A stretch of 64,000 nt of DNA from Henningerozyma blattae CBS 6284 (taxonomy: Eukaryota; Ascomycota; Saccharomycetes; Saccharomycetales; Saccharomycetaceae). Location of the stretch: positions 124,001 through 188,000 of the forward strand of contig NC_020192.1 in the NCBI RefSeq assembly GCF_000315915.1. Direction: 5' to 3'. Shown in pieces: positions 31,278 to 40,769 of this stretch. The notes beneath the pieces are model-generated. The model saw only the letters and a list, made by a program, of their open reading frames with translations, was not told where the DNA came from and did no database searches. Within the stretch, counting starts at the first letter, position 1, and every line of letters begins with the position of its first letter. Made by a program: the position numbers and the translations under genes.

Positions 31278-31585
31278 TAATAACAACTTAATATAATAAA
31301 TAATCCAACATGCATTAAGCATACATGGTCTTACTACTAAAAATACCCAAGTAGTGCTATTAAGAAGGTATTAGGATGTGATAGGTTCTATTTTAATATC
31401 AGACTATCAATTCCCAAAAGTTTTTAACTGTTCATTGTATATACTGTAATAATTATATATTCCGTTTCGAAAGAAGCAAGGAGATCTTTTTTTTATACTA
31501 ATAAGATAATAATTATTCAAACAGATCACTTAACTAAGAATTAAACTATGAGCAACAATATTTTGAACAGTTCGACCGCTGGTCA
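31278..31585 (+). repeat. LTR-like dispersed repeat, copy B
   Basis: About 308 bp, second copy of the repeat at 28148-28498, in the same orientation. It has a roughly 40-bp deletion near 31410 and ends identically at GGTCA. Its short ATG frame reads MSNNILNSSTAGQL before a stop. An intact host gene lies between the two copies, so they do not flank one element. Confidence 0.55.
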
Positions 31586-31996
31586 ATTGTAATTTTGATA
31601 CACTTTTTTCATTATACGTCCCAATCAATATCCTAGTATAATTCAAGGAAAATATTTGGTAAATATTATTAACAGGTGTGTCCATTTTCTATAAAATAAA
31701 TCTAATAACTCTATGGTATCAAATATTTTGCTTTATATGCTCAATAGTTAATTTTACTTACATATATTATACTATTTATGTCTCAACTTTAGGGGTAAGA
31801 TTAGTTCCTACTTATGTTCTTCTATAGCTAAATAATGTATATAAAACCATACAAAGTTATAAAAGCGGTTTCTATTCGCAGTCTAAGAATTACAGGCTGT
31901 ATAAAAACACCACCTAGCACGTACTATTTTACCCTCAACAATTTAATATGGGGTTGCTGGAATACATTCGAATTATTAAAAATATATACTGCTTAT

Positions 31997-32096
31997 NNNN
32001 NNNNNNNNNNNNNNNNNNNNNNNNNNNNNNNNNNNNNNNNNNNNNNNNNNNNNNNNNNNNNNNNNNNNNNNNNNNNNNNNNNNNNNNNNNNNNNNN
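31997..32096. other. assembly gap of exactly 100 N
   Basis: 100 consecutive N, a conventional scaffold gap of unknown true size. It falls inside the oxidoreductase pseudogene and transposon relics, so repeats probably broke the assembly. Confidence 1.
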
Positions 32097-32457
32097 ACAT
32101 CAATACAGTTAAATATAACCAATTTCTAGCAATACCGATAGGCAAATCAGTAGATTCTAGATAAATTTACTAATTCTCTCACTTGTTGCATGGTGGCTGC
32201 AATTGGCTTTTCCAATAAGATTGGTTTTTTATGTTCGATAGCTTTTTAACGTTTGTAACATTATTTTGAACTGGAACTAGAGAATCAACAAAAGTAACTT
32301 CAGGATCTCTCATAAGATCATCAATAGTATCATAGACCTTGGATTCGGGGATATCAACCAATTTACCGAAGGTTAAAGCCTTTGCCTTAGTTCTATTGAA
32401 AGCAGCGACAACCTTAAATTCTTCAGGCATTTCTTGGAAAGATGGTAAATCTCGTCT
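32097..32457 (-). pseudogene. YMR315W-like NADP-binding oxidoreductase fragment
   Basis: The minus strand encodes RDLPSFQEMPEEFKVVAAF, NRTKAKALTFGKLVDIPES and KVYDTIDDLMRDPEVTF, matching the N-terminal Rossmann region of yeast YMR315W (Gfo/Idh/MocA family). After one frameshift near 32250 the match continues as KKAIEHKKPILLEKPIAAT. After another it reads DLPIGIARNWLYLTV and runs into the gap. The start is lost where copia integrase sequence joins at about 32450. YMR315W is not from this syntenic block, so the fragment was moved here. Confidence 0.8.
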
Positions 32458-32613
32458 ACAATATCAAAAAGAATATGGCCCATTTGAATATATTCATACT
32501 GACTTGTTTGGTCCAGTTAATCACATCAGTGCTACCTCTCCTAAATATTTTATTGCATTCACTGATGAAAACATTGGTTTTAGATGGGGGTGGAGCAATA
32601 TAACCTACGATTG
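32448..32613 (+). mobile_element. Ty1/copia integrase relic, second copy
   Basis: Encodes YGPFEYIHTDLFGPVNHIS and YFIAFTDENIGFRWGW, the start of the copia integrase core with the first catalytic Asp in HTD. Its sequence differs from the relic at 29205, so it is a separate copy. It joins the oxidoreductase pseudogene on the left and stops at 32612. Confidence 0.85.
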
Positions 32614-33147
32614 ATTCTACAATTCTACTAGTCCAACTATAGGCGGTACCCCTTCTACAGATGACAATATCTCCGCAGATGGTCTTACCACATTAGATAC
32701 TACTGATATTCCAGAAACGTCGCCTACCATGGTCCCAACACCTACGTTAAATCTATCAAAGAAGTTGTCAACACCAAAGGCCACTAGCACTAGCACTAGC
32801 ACTAGCACTGGCACTAGCACAAGCGCACTTGATACTCATCCTTCAGATGATCCAAGTGTACTTCTCTCTCAGATGATCCAAGTGTACTTCTCTCTCAGAT
32901 GATCCTCTATATGTCGACAATGATACTTCTAATGAAGGCTTCCCGAGGAGATTTACAAAAGAAAGCAACGTATGATGAAGACGCTACAACAAACACTGTT
33001 CATCACCAATCACTAATGGCACGTCTTGCCCTAGCATTAGACAATGACAAACACATCACCCAGTTAGAGATATCACCAGCCTATCTGTATGGCCCGTTGA
33101 AAGAGGAGCTATACATCAGAACTCCGCCTCATATGCATTTGTTAAAA
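32614..33147 (+). mobile_element. Ty1/copia integrase-RT linker and RT start, relic
   Basis: 32614-32880 is a Ser/Thr/Pro-rich stretch like the linker between copia integrase and reverse transcriptase. It contains a CACTAG hexamer array (about 32781-32823) and a 26-bp segment duplicated in tandem (about 32844-32900). From about 32935 the frame reads [20 protein letters not shown] and [20 protein letters not shown], matching the Ty1 RT region around QLDISSAYLY. It is truncated at 33147 next to UME6; the RT catalytic YVDD-type motif is absent. Confidence 0.85.
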
Positions 33148-33173
33148 ATATCACGTGCTACGTGATATTTTTA
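33143..33173. promoter_or_regulatory. perfect 14-bp inverted repeat upstream of UME6
   Basis: TAAAAATATCACGT (33143-33156), spacer GCT, ACGTGATATTTTTA (33160-33173). A CACGTG lies at 33152-33157. It sits at the junction of the copia RT relic and the UME6 promoter, 240 bp before the UME6 ATG. It could be a protein-binding palindrome, a hairpin or an insertion scar. Confidence 0.7.
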
Positions 33174-33412
33174 TAGGCCTAACGCAAACGCAAACGCAAA
33201 CGCAAACGCAACAGCAAACACGCCACAACCACCACCCCCAGCATCTACTGAATATACATTTTGATTGAGAGTTTGCGAATGATATCAGATAGAACCCAGG
33301 CGTGGTGATTGCTTTGCCTCTGCAGCTGCCTCTGCCTCTGCCTCTGCCTCTGCCGTCCACTCCCGTCCACTTGCCCTGCTCTTCCAAATTCCACGCCCCT
33401 TATATACGCCGC

Positions 33413-35269
33413 ATGCGCCGCCGTTTGCCGCCCAGCACTGCCTCCTTTCCCAAATTGCCCGTGCCACAAAAACAAACACATTACCCGCCCACCTCGCCCG
33501 CCGCGCCTTTCTTTTTCTTTTCTTTTTCTTTTCTTTTTCTCTTTCTCGTTCTCTTTCTCGTTCCGCTTCCCACTTGTTTCTCCGCCGTACCCACGCACTT
33601 ACCCGCGCCTCCCACACCTCCCACACCTCCCACTCCCGCGCTCCCGCCCGCCTCGCCCACTTCGTCGCCCGGCGGTACCCAACCGCCCACTACTAAAAGA
33701 ACGCTGCTTCCACGCCACGCCTGCTCGCTCGCCCCACACGCCCGCCCCCCACCTCTCCACCACGCCGCCAACTGTCGCCCCCACTCGCCCCCCCACAACT
33801 CCCCAGCAAACACTCCCCGCCCAGACGACGACTTCGTCCCGCCTCCGCCGCCCAAATACATCAACTCCAAGCTGGACGGCGTCCGCACACGCCTCCTCAA
33901 CGCTGCACGTGCCCGCGTGCTTCCTGGAGCCGCCGCCGCTGCTGCCGCTGCCGCTGCCGCCACCGCCACCGCCACACCAATAGCCCCCGCCACTGCGCCT
34001 CACACGGCTTGCCAGATAGCCCCCGCCGCCACGTTTGCAGGCGCCGCCACCGCGCCGGCCACGGCACGTGCTGCAGCCGCCGTGCTGTCCAACATGCGGT
34101 CGTCGCCGTTCAGGATGCACGATCCGATGAGACTGAGCCCTGGGGCTGGGGCTGGGGCTGGGGCCAACCCTAGTATCAACAAGGGTCTGCCCGGTGGCGG
34201 TGGTATTAGCAATGGCGGTGGTATTGGCACTGGCAATGGCACTAGCGCAAGCGCTAGTGCCAGTGCTAGTGCTAGTGCCCTCCACGCAGAAGTCAACGAC
34301 ATCGCCATCTGGGACGACGAAGACGAAGACGACGACGAAAACGAATACGACAACGAAAACAATCCCGAGCCTCAACCCCAAACCAACGACCCTTCCCAAC
34401 CCATCGCTCCAAAACTGCCCTCCATAGTACAACGCAGAACCGTCACGTGGAATAAAAACGGCAAACGCATCGATCGCAGACTCTCTGCCCCAGAAATCAA
34501 TTCCTCCTCGCCCATACATCTCCCCTCCATAACAACCCTCCCATACACTTCCCCTACTCCTCCGACGTCGTCCAAACGATCAAGGAAAAAACTAAAACTC
34601 ACAAAACCAAACGAACTCGATCTACAATCCGACGACTCCAATATACTTCACGATATCAAGGATTTAAAAGACATCCGATCCACCGACCTTCCTTCCACAA
34701 TCTCCTCTGCTTCCGCCTCGACCTCTGCCTCTGCAAATTTCCCTTCCGTGGATTCCCCTTCTGTGGATTCCCCGTCCGCTACCACCACCGCAACACCAAC
34801 TTCCTCTGATAAAAAACAAACCCACAACACAAGATCAAGAAACGGTTGTTGGATTTGTCGGTTACGCAAGAAAAAATGTACCGAAGAACGGCCCAATTGC
34901 TACAATTGTCAAAGACTCAATCTCAACTGTTACTACGACATCAATAAACCCGATTTCATATCAGACCCCATCAAAAAGGAAAACAAGCTCTTGGAAATCA
35001 AACAAAAGACTAAAGAAGCCAAACGTAATGCTATGCGTAAGAAACCAATGAACAAGGGCACTTTTAAAAAGGAGAATCCAGAACAACATGCTTCGCTGTT
35101 GAAGGCCAAACGATTGAAAGCTAAAGAAAGACAATTGAAATTGGATGCGACGAGTGCGAGTGCGAGTGCAACTGCAAACGCAACTGCAACTGCAACTGCA
35201 ACTGCAACTGCAAACCCGAGTGCAACCACAAGTGATGATCTGATTTCAACACCAATAACCGCAGATTAA
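33413..35269 (+). CDS. UME6: Ume6, zinc-cluster regulator of early meiotic genes
   Basis: 618 residues from the first in-frame ATG. Four blocks match yeast Ume6 (YDR207C, 836): PPPPPKYINSKLDGVRTRLL; AAAVLSNMRSSPFRMHDP, the helix that binds the Sin3 PAH2 domain; RRTVTWNKNGKRIDRRLSAPE (split here by description); and the C-terminal Zn2Cys6 cluster NGCWICRLRKKKCTEERPNC. Ume6 binds URS1, recruits Sin3-Rpd3 and Isw2 to repress meiotic genes, and activates them with Ime1. The N-terminus is several hundred residues shorter than in S. cerevisiae, and about 70 residues follow the point where yeast Ume6 ends. The first ~1 kb is very GC-rich with Pro, Ala and Phe runs, so the true start is uncertain. 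Position and strand match YDR207C. Confidence 0.9.
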   Translation: MRRRLPPSTASFPKLPVPQKQTHYPPTSPAAPFFFFSFSFLFLFLVLFLVPLPTCFSAVPTHLPAPPTPPTPPTPALPPASPTSSPGGTQPPTTKRTLLPRHACSLAPHARPPPLHHAANCRPHSPPHNSPANTPRPDDDFVPPPPPKYINSKLDGVRTRLLNAARARVLPGAAAAAAAAAAATATATPIAPATAPHTACQIAPAATFAGAATAPATARAAAAVLSNMRSSPFRMHDPMRLSPGAGAGAGANPSINKGLPGGGGISNGGGIGTGNGTSASASASASASALHAEVNDIAIWDDEDEDDDENEYDNENNPEPQPQTNDPSQPIAPKLPSIVQRRTVTWNKNGKRIDRRLSAPEINSSSPIHLPSITTLPYTSPTPPTSSKRSRKKLKLTKPNELDLQSDDSNILHDIKDLKDIRSTDLPSTISSASASTSASANFPSVDSPSVDSPSATTTATPTSSDKKQTHNTRSRNGCWICRLRKKKCTEERPNCYNCQRLNLNCYYDINKPDFISDPIKKENKLLEIKQKTKEAKRNAMRKKPMNKGTFKKENPEQHASLLKAKRLKAKERQLKLDATSASASATANATATATATATANPSATTSDDLISTPITAD

Positions 35270-35534
35270 ATACTCACTTTCACCTTCTCGGCCTCCCATA
35301 TATATACCCTTGTATACGCATATACGCATTTATAGACTTTACCAATTCTCACTCTCTTCTATTAACCGCTGAGCCATATTTATTTATTTATTTATTTTTC
35401 CTATCGCATCATCGCATCACGTTGTGTCGCGCGAAACCAGAAGGAAAAAGCAAAGTCCTCCATTATGGAGAAACATAGAATTCACACATCGAAACGTAAT
35501 AATAATATTGAAGTTATAAAATAAAAAAATTAAA

Positions 35535-35625
35535 TGCGACTTCTGTGGATCGAACACAGGACCTCCAGATATCTTAAACCAAAGTATTCTTCAGTCTGGC
35601 GCTCTCCCAACTGAGCTAAACCCGC
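35535..35625 (-). tRNA. tRNA-Phe(GAA) with an 18-nt intron
   Basis: Minus-strand sequence starts GCGGGTTTAGCTCAGTTGGG and has the anticodon loop CTGAAG, an 18-nt intron (35571-35588), then ATCTGGAGGTCCTGTG and the T loop TTCGATC, ending GTCGC plus A. It is nearly identical to S. cerevisiae tRNA-Phe(GAA) outside the intron. Two acceptor positions differ: G5 faces G68 instead of the usual A-U pair, leaving a mismatch beside the G4-U69 wobble. Confidence 0.93.
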
Positions 35626-36000
35626 TTTATTTCATGATTTTTTTTGGAAAACCGTCAAAGTGCCGTCGCCTTTCACGTAATACTTACAAGAAATCAGTAC
35701 AAGAGAAGCTTCGAGACAGGACAGATCAGCTGACCACAGCTGAGAAACAACTATTCATCAGGTGTGGAACATCCCCTTGAATCTGCACCCACTTCTGGTT
35801 CATCTCGGACATCTATTAGTAAGAATGACACTCAGGTTTCAATGAGTGTACCGCATCTTGTAACTATGTACTCAGAACTGTCCAGCTCCAAAGAAGTAAC
35901 TTACGAATATAAAATAGGTTCTTGTTTATTTTTTTTTTTTGTTCGAAAGTCGTCTAACTTACTTAAAGTTTCAGCTTTCTAAAAGTTGAAAGTCTCGTTT
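35626..36000. other. region between tRNA-Phe and an LTR, with coding-like relics
   Basis: A frame at about 35650-35781 reads RRLSRNTYKKSVQEKLRD, weakly like a bZIP basic region or a helical segment. A second frame, 35764-35982, is Ser/Thr-rich. Neither is recognised. They may be retrotransposon internal sequence next to the LTR at 36001. Confidence 0.35.
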
Positions 36001-36221
36001 TGCTGAAATATGATTATATCATTTTCTATTAAGTAGGTAAAGTACTTTTTATCACGTGACTTATTATTTAAAATATGTTTTTCTTTTTATATCGAAAAAA
36101 ACACTATTTAAGAAATATATTCATTTTAATTATAGTATTTAATATATATTTCTAAATAAAAGTAATCGTCTTTACATCTTAAACACTGTATAACAATGTC
36201 TAACTCTCTTGAATCCCAGTA
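36001..36221 (+). mobile_element. solo LTR, Ty3/gypsy type (copy 2)
   Basis: About 221 bp from TGCTGAAATATGATTATATC to GAATCCCAGTA. It is an inverted match to copy 1 (27620-27838) and a direct match to copy 3 (37734). It contains ATCACGTGAC near 36051. It lies 375 bp upstream of the tRNA-Phe 5' end. Confidence 0.8.
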
Positions 36222-37733
36222 GGTTTCGTTTGTTATTGTATTGTATTGTATTCCTAACTTGGTTTACAATACAACGATGTTGTAGACATATTCTCAGTAG
36301 ATGAAAAAGTCAATATAATAAAAAGTAATGTTCTCAAGTCTAAGCTATAAGCAAAACAACCACGCAATCTTATGACTATGAGTCATAACATCATTTACTC
36401 ATGCAATTATGCAATGGATTGACAGTTAATAAACTAATATTCAGGATAAACAGTTCTATTTGACAACGTATAATTAGAGCTGCTTATCCATCAAGAATTT
36501 ATAAGTTTTACAGGTAATTGAAGTAGAGTCTGACATTATTAAATAATGAATTTTGATGTAATATTTGATTATTTCTTTTACATACTCTATAAACATCTAT
36601 ATTCATTTACAAAATATGCTCTTTTAATAGTAAGTTAAAACAAGTTAAAACAAGTTCCATTCACAAATCTTCTTTAACCCTAAAGAATATTTCACTCACG
36701 CAATACTTGATAAAAAATTTCTTTTTAAGAAATAATTAGCAAAATAATTATATTATTTTCCAGCATAAACACCTGTCTCAAAGACAGACCTGAAATAATT
36801 TGATAAGTAATCAATACAAGAACATTACTCATATGACTAATATAACTAATTGATTAGTAATTGATCTGTTGCCAATAAACAATTACAAAATTGAATTGCC
36901 TTCATACCAAATAAATTATATATAAAGGAACAGAATTTCTTGTCTCATTACGGAACTTTTATTAGAACATTTTATATAAGAAAAAAAAAAAAAAAAAAAA
37001 AGAAAACCATTAAAACAGAAACCATTAAAACAGAATCAAATTTCCTTTTTATACTCTATATTACCTCCTCTGTCTAGCTATCATTTAACAGCTTCATTTC
37101 TAGCACAGTTTGTGTCATCTGATCTTCAATATATGCTCAATATTAATATTTCCAGCATTTTCGCTTACTGCTGTTAACATTTGTTCAATTCCCTCTCTTT
37201 AACAAGTTATTTTTCTTTATTAACCTTTGTAAGTCAGTACTTGGATGATTTGTAAACCAGTTTAAATATAAGATACAACTTGCTAGTAACTATATAACTC
37301 CTTGTTGAACACCCTGACTTATCACCAAGTTTGTTTTTAAACTTACGAAAATATTTGTTCTTTTTGAACTAAATGGTCATTTAAAAAACACTATAAATCT
37401 ATGACTTATAGTCTGAGGAACCGGACTTTAAATACTTTGCAAAAGTCAACACCGGATTCTCCCATATTACTTTAATTGGACTGTTTACAAACTTACTTAT
37501 ACAAGGGGAGGAATGAACAATTTGAGTAATGCTTGCTAAACTAATAGAGATTATTAATTGATAGGATATTAACAAGTATGCAAAGTAGCAGTTGCTTAGT
37601 TTTGTGTATAATTTGTTGTCAGTAACTTGTAGATTAAAAATAAGTTCAATATCACCTACAACATTTTGTGGTATTACAGATAGAGCGTAGATCGGAATAA
37701 ACTTTGTTTCTTTATATATCCAGAAATATATAG
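36222..37733. other. AT-rich region between LTRs, no gene seen
   Basis: Contains TGTAT pentamer repeats near 36235-36253 and a poly-A run at about 36981-37001. The string GTTGTCAGTAACTT near 37616 also occurs near 28909, so parts are probably shared transposon relics. No coding match found. Confidence 0.4.
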
Positions 37734-37945
37734 TACTGGAATATGATTATATCATTTTCTATTAAGAGATGAAATACTCTTTTTTTTTTTATCACGTCAC
37801 TAGTTTCTGCAAATATGTTTTAGGAACAATTTCCCAAACACTATTTAAGAAAAATATCATTTTAAGTTATTTTAAATAATCAATCGATTTTACATCTAAT
37901 AAAACTGATAAACAATGTCCAACTCTCTTGAATCTCTGAACCACA
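37734..37945 (+). mobile_element. solo LTR, Ty3/gypsy type (copy 3), degraded
   Basis: Starts TACTGGAATATGATTATATC and ends near AACTCTCTTGAATCTCTG. It aligns with copies 1 and 2 but is more diverged. Its orientation is opposite to the Ty3 pol relic just to the right, so it is not that element's own 3' LTR unless a rearrangement occurred. Confidence 0.7.
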
Positions 37946-38105
37946 AGACAAAGGTTAGACATCAATGGGAATTGGACTAGTTTATTTACAAGTTGGACTG
38001 GTATGCTAGCATCATGCCAACTGGACAACGTGTCCATATATGTTGTAGGCACGTGGTGTTTGAGGTTGAACCTCAACTCATGAGTCACATATTTGAACTA
38101 GTTGG

Positions 38106-40769
38106 TTGATATTTGCTAAAATACAATTGGGAACATGTGAGAATTCTTCAGCGGAATACTCAACGGATATTTTAGGGTCGATATCTGTCATTCAACAGAG
38201 ATATATCTTGTGTGTTATGTCATTACCATGTAAAGCACTGGGCTTTGGCGGCTCAACCGATGAAGGTACGAGGTGGGTCTTTGTGTTAGCGTTTTTGGAT
38301 TGTAAAGATGAGGTTTTAAATATTGTACGTTGATAACCAGATTGTTTTTTTGATGGAGGATGGAAGGTCTAACTCGTAGGCTTTGGGATTTATCACTTTA
38401 ACTATCTTGAAGGGCCTTGCATAAAGAGGTTGAATTTTTAAGTACTTCCCGCAATTAAAGTAAGCATCACAATAGAGTAACGCATAGTCATTAACTATTA
38501 AAGTAACTAGATAACTATGAAGGTTTGTTTGAATTTACATTGCTACTTGGGGCGTCTTCTAAATGGGATTACACACAGAGTGTAATGGCTTGTAGATGTT
38601 TCGTGAGATCACAATTGTTGAAATTCCTAGCGTTAAGTTCGGATCCAATATGGAATGATGGTTGGTTAGTTACGTAGCCTAGGTCAATATCAAACGGGTA
38701 AAAGTTGTTTAATACGGTTAGGAGTAGCATTATAAGCGAATTCGATAAGTGGAAGAAAGTGGTACCAATTTTGGTGCTTAGCATTAGCATAAGATCGTAG
38801 GAGATGGCCTAATATTTGGGTGGTTCTTTCAATTTGACCGTCTGTTTGTGGATGGTTAGAAGCAGATTTCTGCATTGTGATACCTAATAGGTCTGTGTAG
38901 GAATTACTGAAGCGGATACTAGTTATAGTCTTGGGGAAACTATGGGAGCTGAATACGTAGCGGAATAAAAGTTCCATGATATCGTCTGCGGAGGTATTTG
39001 TTTTGGTAGCTATGAAGTGGGCGCGTTTGGAGACCACAATTAAAATCATAGCTTAGCCTGGAAAACTAGGAGTTAAACCTGTAACAAAGTCAATAGTCAT
39101 GTCGGTCCAGCGTCAAGTAGGAGTTGGTAAAGGTTGAGGTAAACCACGTGTTTCTGGTTTGTATACTTTAATGAGTTAATATTGTATACAATGCTGGATA
39201 TGGCGATGGACAGAGGGGCAAACTGCTTTGGACAATAGTGGAACGGTGCAATTTTGCTAAATGTAGATTTAGTTCCAAGGTGACCGCCGGATATTGAGTA
39301 TTGATGGAAGCACGGGATAATTCCTCTGCTACAACAATTTTGGGTCCGGGAAGGTATTCTAGTTCAAAGTCATATTTCTTCCAATTTTTGAAACTATCCT
39401 TTAATTTTGTCTGATGGTTTCTCCTTGTTAGCAATAGCTAAAAGGCAGATGTGATCGGTTCGTAATACAAAGTGACGTCCGTGAAGTAGATAGCGAAAGT
39501 GTCCAAGAGCCAATTTGATACCGAGTAGCTCTAGTTCTCCTGCTGGGTAGTGGCTCTGAGTTTTATCCAGTATTTTCGAAAAGTATCCGACAACACCAAG
39601 GGTGTGGTCTTTATCATCAATTTCTTCTAAGACTGCACCAACGGCGCTCTTCGAAGCATCTGTAGTGAGGCGGTATTGACCATCGGGTTTCAACGTGGCA
39701 ATAACTGGTTTAGAAGACAGGGCGGCTTGTAGGTTTTTGAATGCTTGGGTCTGTTCGGTTGACCATTTTGTTTTCTTGATAATGTAGTCGTATAGGGGTT
39801 TAGCAATGTCGGCACAATGTTCAATAAAGCGGCGATAATAATTAACGAGGCCTACAAAACGTTGTGTCTTAGGGATGGAGGATGGCTGCGGATAAGATCC
39901 GATTGCCTGGCATTTGGCCTGTATTGGACGAATGGCATTATCTGAGATGTTATATCCTAGGAATTCTACGGGTGTTTGGGTGAATTGGAATTTCTTCCTC
40001 TTCACAAATAGGTGTTCTTTGGCTAATATACTGAGTACATCATCCAGATGTTTCCAATGTTCCTCTAGGGAATCGGAAAATATTAAATTATCATCTAGAT
40101 ATACGCAAATATTGGGTTTACCACGAAATAGGTCAGCCATATAACGAGCAAATGTACTGGGTGCATTTACTAGACCAAACGGCATGACTTTATATTCGAA
40201 GTTTCCTGATGGTGTAACGAAAGCAGTTTTGTATTGATCTTCTTCTTTCATGGGAATTTGGTGGTAACCAGAGTGCAGATCTAAGGTGGTGAATACGGAT
40301 GCTTTACCAATTGAGGCTAACAACTGATCGATGAGGGGTAGCGGGAAAGGGTCTTTGATGGCGATTTTGTTGAGAGCACAGTAGTCGACACAAAGACGAT
40401 AGGATCCATCTTTCTTTCCGACGAGTACAACTGGGGAACTAAAAGGAGCTTTCGAAGGTGTGACAAAATCCTTTTCTAAAAGGTCCTGCACAATTTTGTT
40501 AATCTCAGTTTCTTGTTTTGGTGTAACCCTATAAGGTTGGAAACGTGGGAGTTTGGCGCCTGGTACGATATCTATTTCATGACTAGTTGAAACTTGATTA
40601 GAAACTTCTCTAGATGGAAGTTCATCTGAAATTGTTTTTTTTTCATATTTATCTTGTAATGACGTATTTCTTAAAAAGTGTTTAGGACATTGTCCGTAAA
40701 ATACGTTTAAAGAAAATAGTGCCGTGAATACCACTCTATAGAAAATGATATAATCATGTTCCAGCAGTA
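38106..40769 (-). mobile_element. decayed Ty3/gypsy pol relic (RT, RNase H, integrase)
   Basis: Reading leftward from a 30-bp LTR-start fragment (about 40739-40769, TGCTGGAACATGATTATATC), the best frame (39394-40791) holds a full reverse transcriptase: SSPVVLVGKKDGSYRLCVDY, TTLDLHSGYHQI and the YLDD active site. RNase H follows with LTTDASKSAVGAVLEE, ELELLGIKLAL and RTDH. A frameshift near 39400 leads to the connection segment ending VVAEELSRAS. Integrase follows with TIDFVTGL, SKRAHFIATKT and NHPQTDGQIERT, but has stop codons, and the second catalytic Asp region is deleted (TSIRFSNSY). Protease, gag and most of both LTRs are missing. It is not capable of transposition. Confidence 0.92.

Noticed and set aside
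28148..31585. One full-length retrotransposon flanked by repeats A and B
   Set aside because: An intact CYSTM host gene and its promoter lie between the repeats, and the integrase relic is not continuous with either.
31835..32164. Frame running across the 100-N gap
   Set aside because: The gap creates it; the sequence on either side is unrelated.
33481..34519. Long minus-strand and alternate-frame open stretches (up to 306 codons) across the UME6 5' half
   Set aside because: They arise from GC-rich, stop-poor repeats; the conserved Ume6 blocks fix the plus-strand frame.
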